A DNA stretch of 64,000 nucleotides from Leuctra nigra (taxonomy: Eukaryota; Arthropoda; Insecta; Plecoptera; Leuctridae). This document shows positions 23,956-35,400 of this stretch, in pieces. Within the stretch, counting starts at the first letter, position 1, and each line of letters starts with the position of its first letter. The notes beneath the pieces were generated by a model. The model was not told the DNA's origin. It saw only the letters and a program-made list of their open reading frames with translations, and did not search any database. Position numbers and translations under genes: made by a program. The stretch lies in assembly GCA_934045905.1 (NCBI GenBank), contig OW203765.1, positions 15,501,409 through 15,565,408 on the forward strand, given 5' to 3'.

Positions 23956-24237
23956 TTTTATGTTATAGGGAGTATTCTCTATGATATTACTTTTAAGTTT
24001 CACGTCTGAATGCTTTGATATGTTATGCCTCTTTGTGATCTGGACATTAAAATGTATCAAATTTCTCCATCTCGAATATTATGTTTACCAGAAGTTTATT
24101 TCTCCTTCTTTGCGACATAAAACAAGTGCTGTACGACAATTGTGTGCGAGAATATTGAGTAACACATTGTGACAACTCCTCTAAATTGGTTTCCAGGCTA
24201 ACTCCATCCTTCTCCCACCACTGGTTGTTCTGACATG

Positions 24238-24272
24238 TATAAGTATCGGCCATCTTGGTTGTCGTGCTCAGT
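24238..24272 (+). promoter_or_regulatory. TATA-Inr core promoter, lectin gene 3
   Basis: TATAAG at 24238 and TCAGT at 24268-24272, same spacing as in gene 2. The start codon is at 24292. The block from about 24195 to the start is nearly the same as in genes 2 and 4. Confidence 0.75.
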
Positions 24273-24291
24273 GACTGGCTGGCTGAGAACT

Positions 24292-27200
24292 ATGAAGTGT
24301 CTTGTGTTTCTCTCACTGCTCTGCGTCTGGACGGCGCGAGTTCGAACCCAGGCGATGGACAAGTGTTTACCAAGGAATATGACGTCAGTAAGGTTCACAG
24401 TCAAGAGTCACATCAACCAAACTGGACACTGGATTCATCATGTAATTACTATAGGCACCGAGTGTTCATACCCCCAGCGCCACTAGCGAGAGAAATCGGC
24501 AAAACTGTGCAGCGAAGAATCAGCAATATTATAATCTCTAATTGGCCGTGGCAATAGCAACCGATAAAAATCCACAGATAACTCAAAATAGCTCAGAATT
24601 GGTAAAAGAGAGAAGCAAACTAATAATTTTATCAGACTCAGTGGAATTTTTGACACTTCATACATTTTGCACAGCGAAATTACATTTGGAGTATTATTGT
24701 AAGAATGCATTCAATGAGTAATGTTTACTAATTGCTGCAACTAAGGGTATGAGGATCATACCAAGAGTTGCTAATTTATGCCAACCATGGTGCTGTTTCT
24801 CATTTTCAGAAACAAAAAAGAGTCATCACTCGGAGCTTATAGCGTGTTATTTTATTTGTGATTATAATGTTCATTTAGAATTATTAATTCAAAAAAGTAA
24901 GAGAAAAGTTGATACAGCAAGCCACTGTACCTACAAGATACATATATTTGTTTTGTGTTTGCAAGCTGTAAGCTTTAATAAAAAAGCTGCAAACAATTGA
25001 GAAGTAATACCTCACTGTCAGAGACTCCTAGAGCTTAAGCATCGACCACTGAGGTCAATGCACATCCCGTGAAAAAGGAAACCGCAAAACATGACGCTCT
25101 TCGAACAATAACATGGATTGCACAATATCACGTAGAGGTTCTACTACGGTCGGATTCAACTAATGATGATACCTGCTTAGCATGGGCTGCTCTATCCCTG
25201 GCCATGCAAAACAGGTATCATCATTAGTTGAATCCGACAGTACAACATTATTGCTGGTAATTGTACATTTATTTTCTTTTAGCATACGGTCGCTTATTCT
25301 TTCCAGTGTTCCATGAATTGGTGTAAGAAATAACTAATCAAAACGATTTCTAATACATTTCTTCAGAACAGATATTTTGTAATATTTTGTTATAATTAGA
25401 AGACCAGCTCGTCAGCAAAAGAATTGCCCTCACTACAATCAGGCGCGGTTCTAGGATAGAAAATTTGGGAGGGCAGACGAGATCCGACCAAAAACACGAC
25501 CCGCGGGGGGTGTGGGGGGCAAAGCCCCCCACTTGCCCCGCAGGGATTTTTTTTGAAATTGGATGAGCGTAGAAGTGTTTCTGAGTGTTTCCGGAATATA
25601 TTTGACGCCAAAATCATTTAACAAATTGTCCCACTTAATAATACAAACATCATTTTGTTTCCTGTTTACATTCTAAGCCAAAGGTACTCAACCTTTTTGA
25701 CTTGCGGGCCAATAATGCTCGTGAGGAAAACTACATTTATATGGTGGAATGTGGGGGGTGGCGAAGCCCCTCTGTTTTAGCCCCGCAGGGCGTTTTTTTA
25801 GAATTTAACAATTTAAAAGTGATTCTGGGGCTCTAAAATGCACGAACTGAAGCAAATTAAAAAGTGATCCTTCCTCCGTGCCTGGTTCATTCAGTGTCCT
25901 TTGTTTATTATGAAACAAATTGAACAATATTTCACACGCCAAACCAAACACTTTTTACAATTTTCGGAATTGGTAAAAATGGCTTCATTTTCATTGCAAC
26001 TAGTATGAAGTTTCATTTCATAATACTTCGTTTCATCGTAGACCAAGCGTTAGTCAATCACTTACAAAACAGCCGGTTAAATTGCGGACTATATCAACGC
26101 AATAGAACATTGCCCAAGCAAGCCAGTAAAATAAAACTAAAATATTAGGTGACCTAGCGAATAAATTGGTGATATCACTGTAGCGAAAAGTCTACAACAA
26201 CTTCTGCTCTCGACAAGAAACAGGATACGACTGAGCTGCTTGAAGATGCACTTCCGGCGCTAGCAGGTCCTGCAGGCTACATGCTAATAAAACAGGGGTG
26301 AGGGGAAGGGGTTGTTGTCGTCACTTAGAAGGCGTTGGGGCAGTGGAACATTTCATGACTCATCTTTGGTCAATGCAAGAAGCTCATTCTGCACATGCAT
26401 TCTGAGAAAAACAGGGTGTAAACAATTGCTTGAACTCTCTATCACGGAAGAAATTCTCGACTTCTGCAAAATATTTTAGATTTTTACACAAAATCTTAAT
26501 GAGTAGGATAGTGAGAATGATAATTCACATGACGAGACAAAAATTTGGGTGGGCGACCGCCCACCCTGCCGCCCCCTAGAACCGCGCCTGACTACAATGT
26601 TTCTAATGTAATTTCGTTATAAATACAGTTTAATTGTTCGGTGCAAGTATATATTTAAATGATTCCAGATAGACATGCAGCAGGAGAAGAAGAGAACTGA
26701 ACGACCTTGGACTGTTGAAGTGGAGCAGAACAAAGTCGACTGCGATGGAGTCGACTACTGGCAAACTAGAACCAGAATTATCGGTAGGCAAACATACACG
26801 TAGTGTCGTGTCAACTTACGTTTCAATACCTGTCATCAGCATAGTTAACATGAGATAGTTTGCATACCGATACAGACGTCATACGAAGACGTTCAAAACA
26901 ATACACTAAGAGAGCCTTCGAGTTGAATGTGAATTAATCCATGTGACAGTTTCTGACCTATAATATACCTTGGATAATCTAGACAGACAATATTAGTAAA
27001 AGGAACAGTGATAGTTTTGAATCGGAATTTCATATTTTGATAAATATTTTAAAAGAAGCATAAAATGTTAGTTAAATGTAAAAATGCTCTTGACGTTATC
27101 ACAGATAAGCCTAAAAAATTGCATTTGCACCTATAATATTAGTCCCAATGATCAACGTATTTGAAGTTGATCGGCAATACGGTTCCATTTATAATATTCA

Positions 27201-28603
27201 GATCAAATTTAACCTGACTTACCATTTAGATGTTTGACATTGAACTGTACTTCCAGTCCCTCCAGCTCGCGCCATTGCACCTGGCTACGAGCTTCACGCT
27301 GGTATTGGCTTCTACAAACTGCACAAAGATAAAAAGTCTTGGAGCGATGCAAAGAAAACCTGCTCAGACGAAGGCGCGCACTTGGCTGTTCTCAATTCAG
27401 AAGCAGAGTACCAGGTTCTCTCCCACATGATGGCCAAACATCTGGATGTTGGGGACTATGTTTTAATTGGCTTCCATGACCTTTACGCTGAAGGAAAACA
27501 CATGACAGTGTTCGGTAGGTTGCAAGTAGTACTATTTAGGGTGAGCCCTGCTAATATACCTACTCATATATTATACTGGATATCGTCTCTGTTGTACAAA
27601 ATCTAAGTTTTAATTACCCCCCCCCCCCCCCCCAGCCATCCGTTGAAAATTTATGAAATCATCACTAAAACTACTCTACTTGCCCTTGATAGTGTGGACA
27701 GTCGTTGTAAATACTTAAAATGAAGATAGTAATGGTATCGAGATTCACATCATTTGCAGAGTTTTCATTTTTTCCTGTCTATTATTTGATTTGTAATAGT
27801 AAAGAAAACGTGTTAACTTCCCAACTATATATGCTTCAACTGCACCACAATCTTAAACATATGCAACTACCTGTTGGTTTTGTGGAACATAAAACACTAT
27901 CTGCTACGTAAATATCACCATATAAAGCACCGTCAAGGCACTTACCCCTTATTACAAATAATTTTACTATATCCTCACCAATGGACTGCCAACTTGATGC
28001 GGTGGTGGGGCTTAAGGGGCCGCCTCACATTACGAGTGTTGGTCCAAACTAGGTGCAGTCGAGGGTCGACCTAGTCCCACACCCTTCCCAAATTCGCGGG
28101 CCCTTCGGGCTGGCCACCCCCCTCGAGATGGTGATCCCCCTGAAATCGGGTCCCACCGGCCCAAAGCCTCACGCCCCCCGGTCTGTCCCCATTCTATAAA
28201 CTGGCTTTCCCACCAGTTTCAGATTCCCCCGGTTCGGACCCGTTAGGTCGACCCCTTCCCATGTCCTCATCTTATCATCAATAAAGTGTAAAGTCAAAAT
28301 TAATGTGCGCAATTTAACCTCGTCGTTGACGCGCCGTTAAACCATATTAATCTGATCTAATCTAACTATCTGCGTGTGTGAACCAATGTTTTATCTTCTA
28401 ATGCGCCGCTGCTGAGTATTCTGCTCTTTGCAGACGAACCTCTGGGCTCCACTGGTTTCACGCGATGGTGTGCTGGACAACCGGACAACGCAGGTGGGAA
28501 TGAGAACTGTGGCTCCATCGTCCGCACCTGCCCTCTCAACGACATCAGTTGCTCTGTCCCTTATCCATTCTTCTGTGAGCTAGAACTCTCGGGAGACGAT
28601 TAG
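24292..28603 (+). CDS. secreted C-type lectin, LPS-binding-protein-like (gene 3)
   Basis: Exons 24292-24441, 26669-26783, 27257-27514 and 28434-28603 give 230 aa. Signal peptide MKCLVFLSLLCVWTARVRTQ. The linker exon differs from gene 2 at its first residue (IDMQQEKK). The lectin domain has GYELHAGIGFYKLHKDKKSW, SDEGAHLAVLNSEAE, LIGFHD, GQPD, NENC, CPLND and FFCELEL. QPD is the galactose-type motif in known C-type lectins. The first donor is CAT/GTAATT where the paralogues have CAG/GTA, so exon 1 ends in His and the donor is weaker. Intron 1 contains a strong hairpin and a hAT element, and intron 3 a GC-rich repeat. The last residues ELSGDD extend beyond the domain as in gene 2. Confidence 0.87.
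25149..25238. repeat. perfect 27-bp inverted repeat (hairpin)
   Basis: Arms 25149-25175 and 25212-25238 are exact reverse complements. The 36-nt loop contains a second stem, GCATGG/CCATGC. It starts gtcggattcaac and ends gttgaatccgac. The total of about 90 nt is pre-microRNA-sized, but perfect pairing also fits a tiny fold-back element. It lies in intron 1 of lectin gene 3. Confidence 0.8.
25440..26590. mobile_element. non-autonomous hAT element, 1151 bp
   Basis: Perfect 16-bp TIRs CAGGCGCGGTTCTAGG / CCTAGAACCGCGCCTG are flanked by an 8-bp duplication ACTACAAT (25432-25439 and 26591-26598). GC-rich patches near both ends. An internal piece (ggtactcaacctttttgac) resembles another hAT terminus, suggesting nesting. 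No transposase frame. Its right end is 78 bp before exon 2 of lectin gene 3. Confidence 0.93.
28010..28275. repeat. GC-rich dispersed repeat, copy 1
   Basis: It shares blocks such as ctcgaga, ggtcccaccggccca, gtccccattct and ccttcccaccagt with 40970-41340. Ends are undefined. No long frame. It lies in intron 3 of lectin gene 3. A C run at about 27620-27634 lies to its left. Confidence 0.6.
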
Positions 28604-29376
28604 TAAAAGTACATTTTAATCTGATCTAATACGTTCGGCTGCAAATATTGTTTTTACTTCATTACCTTCTTCGTACGATCTCTAAGTTACAATACAGTTT
28701 GATCATTTGATTTGTGACAATTTATTATCTATGAAGAATGGATTTAAGCAGCAAGATACAAATTGGTATATTAGGTTTAACTCAGTAATGCTGTGTTTTA
28801 CCTTGATTGTGGGCTTTTAAATCTCTATTTTTCCTGACCGTTTTCCTTGTGATATCTGAATCTGAATAAGCATTATTTCGCGTTGGTTCTATAACCTTTG
28901 GGTATTTAATATAGGTACAGAAGAAATTGAACAGAAATGATTGAAGTAATTGTGTAGTTTGTTAGGAATTGTAAAAAATTTAGTTGTTTATCTTTATAAA
29001 TAAATATGCATATGATACTTTATACATTGTAGCAAGTAACTTGGTTCTTTCAAATCCTTATTTTGTTCACTTATTTATATAAGTACGTTTGTTTTTTCAG
29101 ACTTGTGAATGAAATTCAATATCTTTAAACTAAAGGTTATTCTCCATCAGGTAATTTTATTTTTCTATTCACGTCTTGTGATCTGGACATTCAACAATTT
29201 TAATTTTTGTCCACCTTAAAAATACATTTTAAGTATGTTTCTCCTCCTTGTCGCACAAAGCAGTGCTGTACAACTATTGTGGGCGGTATTATCAAGGGTA
29301 AAAACCATTGATAACTCCTCTTGTCTGGTTTCCTGGCTAACTCCATCCTCCTCCCCCCACTGGTTGTTCTGACATG
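28604..29376. other. intergenic stretch, lectin genes 3 to 4
   Basis: A/T-rich; an AATAAA at 28999-29004 could be the poly(A) signal of gene 3. The 45 bp before the TATA box are conserved with genes 2 and 3. Confidence 0.5.
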
Positions 29377-29411
29377 TATAAGTATCGGCCATCTTGGTTG
29401 TCGTGCTCAGT
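29377..29411 (+). promoter_or_regulatory. TATA-Inr core promoter, lectin gene 4
   Basis: TATAAG at 29377 and TCAGT at 29407-29411 (followed by GCC where the other two have GAC). The start codon is at 29431. Confidence 0.75.
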
Positions 29412-29430
29412 GCCTGGCTGGCTGAGAACT

Positions 29431-32400
29431 ATGAAGTGTCTTGTGTTTCTCTCACTGCTCTGCGTCTGGACGGCGCGAGTTCGAACCCAGGCGATGGACA
29501 AGTGTTTACCAGGGAATATGACGTCAGTGAGATTCGCAGTCAAGAGTCACATCAACCAAACAGGACACTGGATTCATCAGGTATTTCACTTTTCTACATT
29601 ATTGAGCGAGCGAAGCGAGCGTCTCATTTTGACTCTTTTGGCACGGACCTCTGTTTTTTTTTTTTTTTTTTTTTTTTTGGCTGCTATCTGGAGCAGTTGA
29701 AGTCGCACCGTTTCACCGATCGATCTGAAATTTTGCACACATTAAAGACAACCTTTGTTGTTTGCAGGCCCCATTTTTTTAGAAATCCATTTATTGGTTA
29801 AATTTTAAATAAACATCTCCTGACAGGTTGAAAAATGAAAATGGTCTTCCATAAATGTGATCGAACTCATATTTTGCATGGTCATTAGGACCAACATTGT
29901 CTCTTTTTACAAATTTTCATCCCAATCAATTAAGAATGTGTGAACTATTGACATTTTTAAAAGCTGTCAGAAATGAAGTATTGAAAATGAATGTTTTTCC
30001 AATGCAACTGAATCTGATTTGCTTTAGGTACAAGAGTGTATAGATGCTACTTTCCATTTTCAGTGAAAATCAGATACTTTTATGTTGAATGAGTTGATTA
30101 TATTTTGATAATTCAATGTGAAACTTATTTCCAAACAAATCATTTCGATTTTTCACAAAACTAAGGACCTTGATTGACTTTTGCTAATTCGTAGTTCTGA
30201 TGGCCGTGCTTCCTGTGTAACTACTTTGCAATAATTTCTTTGAGTGGCGTTTGTTCTCTTCTTGTGATCACACGTCATTTCAAATCTCTCCAGCATTTTG
30301 CTTATTTTCGTTGAAAAGTTTGGCAAATTGGTGTTCTTGTGAAGGTTATAGTACAGTTTCCCCGCTTTTATTGCAGGTGGAGGTGAACATTATATATCGA
30401 GAGTTTTTGTCAGAACATTGATATTTCATAATTGTCTCTTTGGTACTTGTGGAAACGTTGGATTCATTCCGTTTCTGAGTTTCTTTCTAGCCTGACATTT
30501 CCTTGAAGGGTGCTAATTTTTTGAAAGGTTTGATTTATTCAGTTCAGAACATTACATTGTCTTATTCTAATTGTGGAATGATTAATTCCGTTTCTAAACT
30601 AGGTACTGTAACGTTTAATCTAGGTTTAATAAAACGTAGGTTAAAACGATAAATAATGTTTTCTATGTGTTAACGCATCTTCGGTTCTATGTTTGCGCAC
30701 GTGTCCGGTGCTCGCTCATCAACGCGTTACACGGAGCGTTTTTCTAGTTTTAGGAAATGTGTTGCTACTTCATTTTGCGACTCGTTTATAGTGCGTCACA
30801 TTCGCAAACCAAAATCGCAGACACTCTTTCAACAAGATACCGACAAATGCATGTTTTTTTATGTTTTCTTTGTCATTAGAAATGAAAGCTTTTAAAAGTG
30901 TAACTCAGACTTTTCGCAGCTCACAATAAGTTGCTACAGCAACAATATATGCTACTGGTCAATGAGAATCCATACACATAAGGAATCAAAAATCATAACA
31001 ATGGAGTCGAACAATTACTAATATATCGATAGCGGAAAAGTCTGTAGATTCTACGAGTAGGTTTTATATTTTTACAACTATTGAGATTTGTATCAATCAG
31101 GTAAACAATTCACCCTATTGACGTTTTATTCCTATCCAGATATTGATTTATACATTTTTTAAACACTTTTTTTATAGTACAAGAATTTAACTGTTAGTTT
31201 GTAATGCCCATGGCTGTATATACAAATTTAAATTGTTATAAGACAAAAAAGGAAATAACCTACGGAACAGGTTAGCTGAGTGGTAACGCTCTGAACTTGT
31301 ATTCCGGATGCCCGGGTTCGATTCCCGCGGCCGTTCTTCCTGACTGGGTTTTTTCGTGGTATTCCTTCAGTCGACAGGCAAATGCTGGGGAGGCAACACA
31401 CTAATAGGCCACGAACTTCCATCCTTACCTACTCTTCACCATCATCTCCCAATCATCATCATAATCATTCATCCGTCGCCCTCGCTGCAGAATAGTGCGA
31501 CGTTTTTATCGACCGATTCCAGGTAGACATGCAGCAGGAGAAGAAGAGAACTGAACGACCTTGGACTGTTGAAGTGGAGCAGAACAAAGTCGACTGCGAT
31601 GGAGTCGACTACTGGCAAACTAGAACCAGACTTATAGGTAGGAAAACACATTGTCACCATCGTCATGTTACGCTAATATTCTATCAATTAATAAATACCA
31701 ACTGCATATTGAAACGATTTGCCAACTCTGGACTCGAACCAACGTCTCTAAGTTAAGCTGGCTAAGTTAAGCTAAGTTAAGCTGGCATTCCAATCTGCAG
31801 TTTACAATCAACTATATTTCTAAAGTCCAAACTTGATGAAATGGTCTTAAAACCGGTGAATCTGACCACGCTTGACAACTGACATTCATCTTATTGTTTG
31901 AATTTTCTCATTTAAGATGAATTCTTATATAATATGTGAAAAATGATTTTTTCCTGATGACCTCAGAGGGTGATGATAACCAATATATATTATATACATG
32001 GGCGTCCACAGAGGGGGGTGGGCAAGGGGGGCGCTTGCCCCCCCCCCCTCCTCCTGGATGTCAAGAAAAAATAAAGTTTTTGCTAGTTTTATTTTGTAAA
32101 CAAAAACACTCATAAAAAACTCATTTCAAAGTGTCAAAAACCAATAAATTGCCCTGCGGGGCAAGGTGAAGTAATGCCCTCCTCCACCCTAAAGTGGATT
32201 TTTTTAAATATTGAATATTTCAACATAATACACCTCACAACGATTGAAATTGATTCCAAAGTGTCCAAAAACCAATAAACGTAAAACATTACCGCGGAAA
32301 AAATTGTTTTCCTTGCCTTGCCCCTCTTCTGGCAGTAATTCTGTGGACGCCGATGCCTGTTCTATATTACTATCGATAAGAGTTATGTTACTGGACACAA

Positions 32401-35400
32401 ACACCTAAACCCAGTTCCTCAATATTCTTTGTCGGCCATCTGATATATTATTATCATCACAGAGTCAAACACTGACGTTTCCTTTTTCCAGCCCCTCCAG
32501 CTCGTGCCGGACCTGGATACGAGCTTCACGCTGGAATTGGCTTCTACAAACTGCACAGAGTCACAAAGAATTGGAGCGACGCAAAGAAAACCTGCGAAGA
32601 GGAACGGGCTCATCTTGCTGTCATCAACTCTGAAGCAGAGCTCTCAGTTCTGATGAAGATGATGGCAAGCTATCCGGCTGTTGGATCCTTCGCTTTCATT
32701 GGCTTTCATGATCAATATGACGAAGGGAATTACGTGACCATATTCGGTGAGTTACAAACATTCTTTTCTTGAAAATATTAATGAAATGATTAAAAGATTA
32801 TGAAATCAATTAACTATAAGCAAACAACAAATAAATGATGATACTATTGATAGGGTATTGTTCGACAGTCGGTGGAATTAGAAGGGTAAATGGCATCACC
32901 ATTAAAATGAACATGGGCGTTTTCACCACTGTCTATTGTGCAAAGTAAATTGACTAAGTGCCCTTATATTACGATCAGAAATCTTATTTGTCACGAAATA
33001 AACTATAACATATTATATTTCACAATACAGTTTATAGCCTGGTTAAAAGAGACTAAAAATAACTTGATCCCAAAACTATAAATGACGATTTTTTTTTTAT
33101 TTTGGTGGGCTTTGTGCTACTTTCCGAACGATTTGATTTCGAGACAAAAAACGAAAAGCAATTTGCTTATTTCGGATCATGAACACTTCTGTCAAGTTTT
33201 GTCAAAATCGGAGTGGTTTATGAAATGTATAATTTGTGGAATTATTTTGATGAAAAGGTGGTGTTCACATACCTGCAGTGTTCAGATTTAGCCGGTTATG
33301 TGATTATTATTTTACAAAGCTGAAGGCAATGGATATCCCAGAAAAAAACACTCCGTGTAAAAACGGCAGCCAAGTCTCTTTACTTCAAAAAAATTCAACA
33401 CTGAAAAGGAGTGATATCAAAAAAGGAGCCAAGTCAATGACATTTCCAAATATTTAATCGTATTTTTGAAATAAAAGAATAAACACCGAGAAATACTTTA
33501 CAAAAGGACTTGGCGCATCGTTTTTTTAAAGACATCATTCTATCCTAAAAGTAGAAAGAAATTTACAAATAGGTAGGTACATTTTCCTCTTTCTATTAGA
33601 GCCAGAATCTATTAATCAAGATACTTTTAATAATAGCTATTTTATAGTTTTGTCAATGGCGATAGAAGAAAGATTTCATGCTGTAATAGATAAGTAATAT
33701 AAGGATGGAAGAATTAAATAACAATTGGAAGTGGGCTCATACATATTCTTGCAGTACCTACTGTTAATATGGTGATATTAGAAGGGAATCTTTTCATAAT
33801 TTGATCTTGACTGAAGGAAATCATGAAACGTTGTCAAATAATTACTTACTATCTATGGAACACTATTATATATTTTTGAAGTGTCAAGTGTATAAAGTTA
33901 TTTTTTTTTAATAGAAATACAATGTGACTTCACTGTGTACTTTGTGAAATGTATTGCTATAAAATGCAGTAGAAATTTATTTCATGATGAGAAGGATTAA
34001 CGCATTAGACTTACCTAATTAATATGTTGCCACGAAACAATATTACGAAGATAACTATTGTGTATTTATAGAAAACATAGGCAACAGTTTCATCGCGTAT
34101 ATATTCAAATAGAAAATATTTTACAGTAGGTATGTGTAATAAGTAATTGAAAGATGTTTCCCTATTATTCTAAAAATTCTTACTGACGGTTGTTTATAAA
34201 TGGCATATGCTTATGAATAGAAAAATGTCTTTAAAAAAACGATGCGCCAAGTCCTTTTGTAAAGTATTTCTCGGTGTTTATTCTTTTATTTCAAAAATAC
34301 GATTAAATATTTGGAAATGTCATTGACTTGGCTCCTTTTTTGATATCACTCCTTTTCAGTGTTGAATTTTTTTGAAGTAAAGAGACTTGGCTGCCGTTTT
34401 TACACGGAGTGTTTTTTTCTGGGATATCACTTCTTTTGTTAGTTTATTCATACAGCTTGTAGCACATGTCCGAGCAAGGACTAATTTCTTTAAAAAAATA
34501 CGCCTCAACCGATTTGGATAGGTACTAAGAAAAGTTGCGTTTGGTAAAAGATTAAAATGATTATCCAAAAAAAATAGCTTAGGTTTCGTTACAATCGGTC
34601 CAGCCGTTTTCGATATTTGACGTCACTTCCGGTTTTGAAATAGGGGCCGAAAATAATGTCTTCTTGAAATCATAATTAGAAGTCCTACAAAATTACATAA
34701 TTTGATAACAATCGGTTTAGCCGTTTTCGATATATAACGTCACTTCCGGTTTTGAAATGGCGGCCGAAAATAATGTTTTCTTGAATTCATAATTATTAGT
34801 CCTACATATTTCCAAAATTTGGTTGCAATCGGTACAGCCGTTTTCGATATATGACGTAAATTCATGTTTTAACAATGGCGGCCGAAAATAATGTCGTCTT
34901 TAATTCATAATTATTAGTCCTACACATTTCCAAAATTTGGTTGCAATTGGTACAGCCGTTTTCTATATATGACGTCACTTCCGGTTTTGAAATGGCGGTC
35001 GAAAATAATGTCGTCTTGAATTCATAACAATAGGTCCTACATAATTGCATAATTTGGTTGCAATCGGTACAGACGTTTTCGATAAATGACGTCACTTCCG
35101 GTTTTAACAATGGCGGCCGAAAATAATGTCGTCTTGAATTCATAATTATTACTCCTACACATTTCCAAAATTTGGTTGCAATCGGTACAGCCGTTTTTGA
35201 TATATGACGTCACTTCCGGTTTTAACAATGGCGGCCGAAAATAATGTCGTCTTGAATTCATAATTATTAGTACAACACATTTCCAAAATTTGGTTGCAAT
35301 CGGTACAGCCATTTTCGATATATGACGTCGCTTCCGGTTTTAACAATGGCGGCCGAAAATAATGTCGTCTTTAATTCATAATTATTAGACCTACACATTT

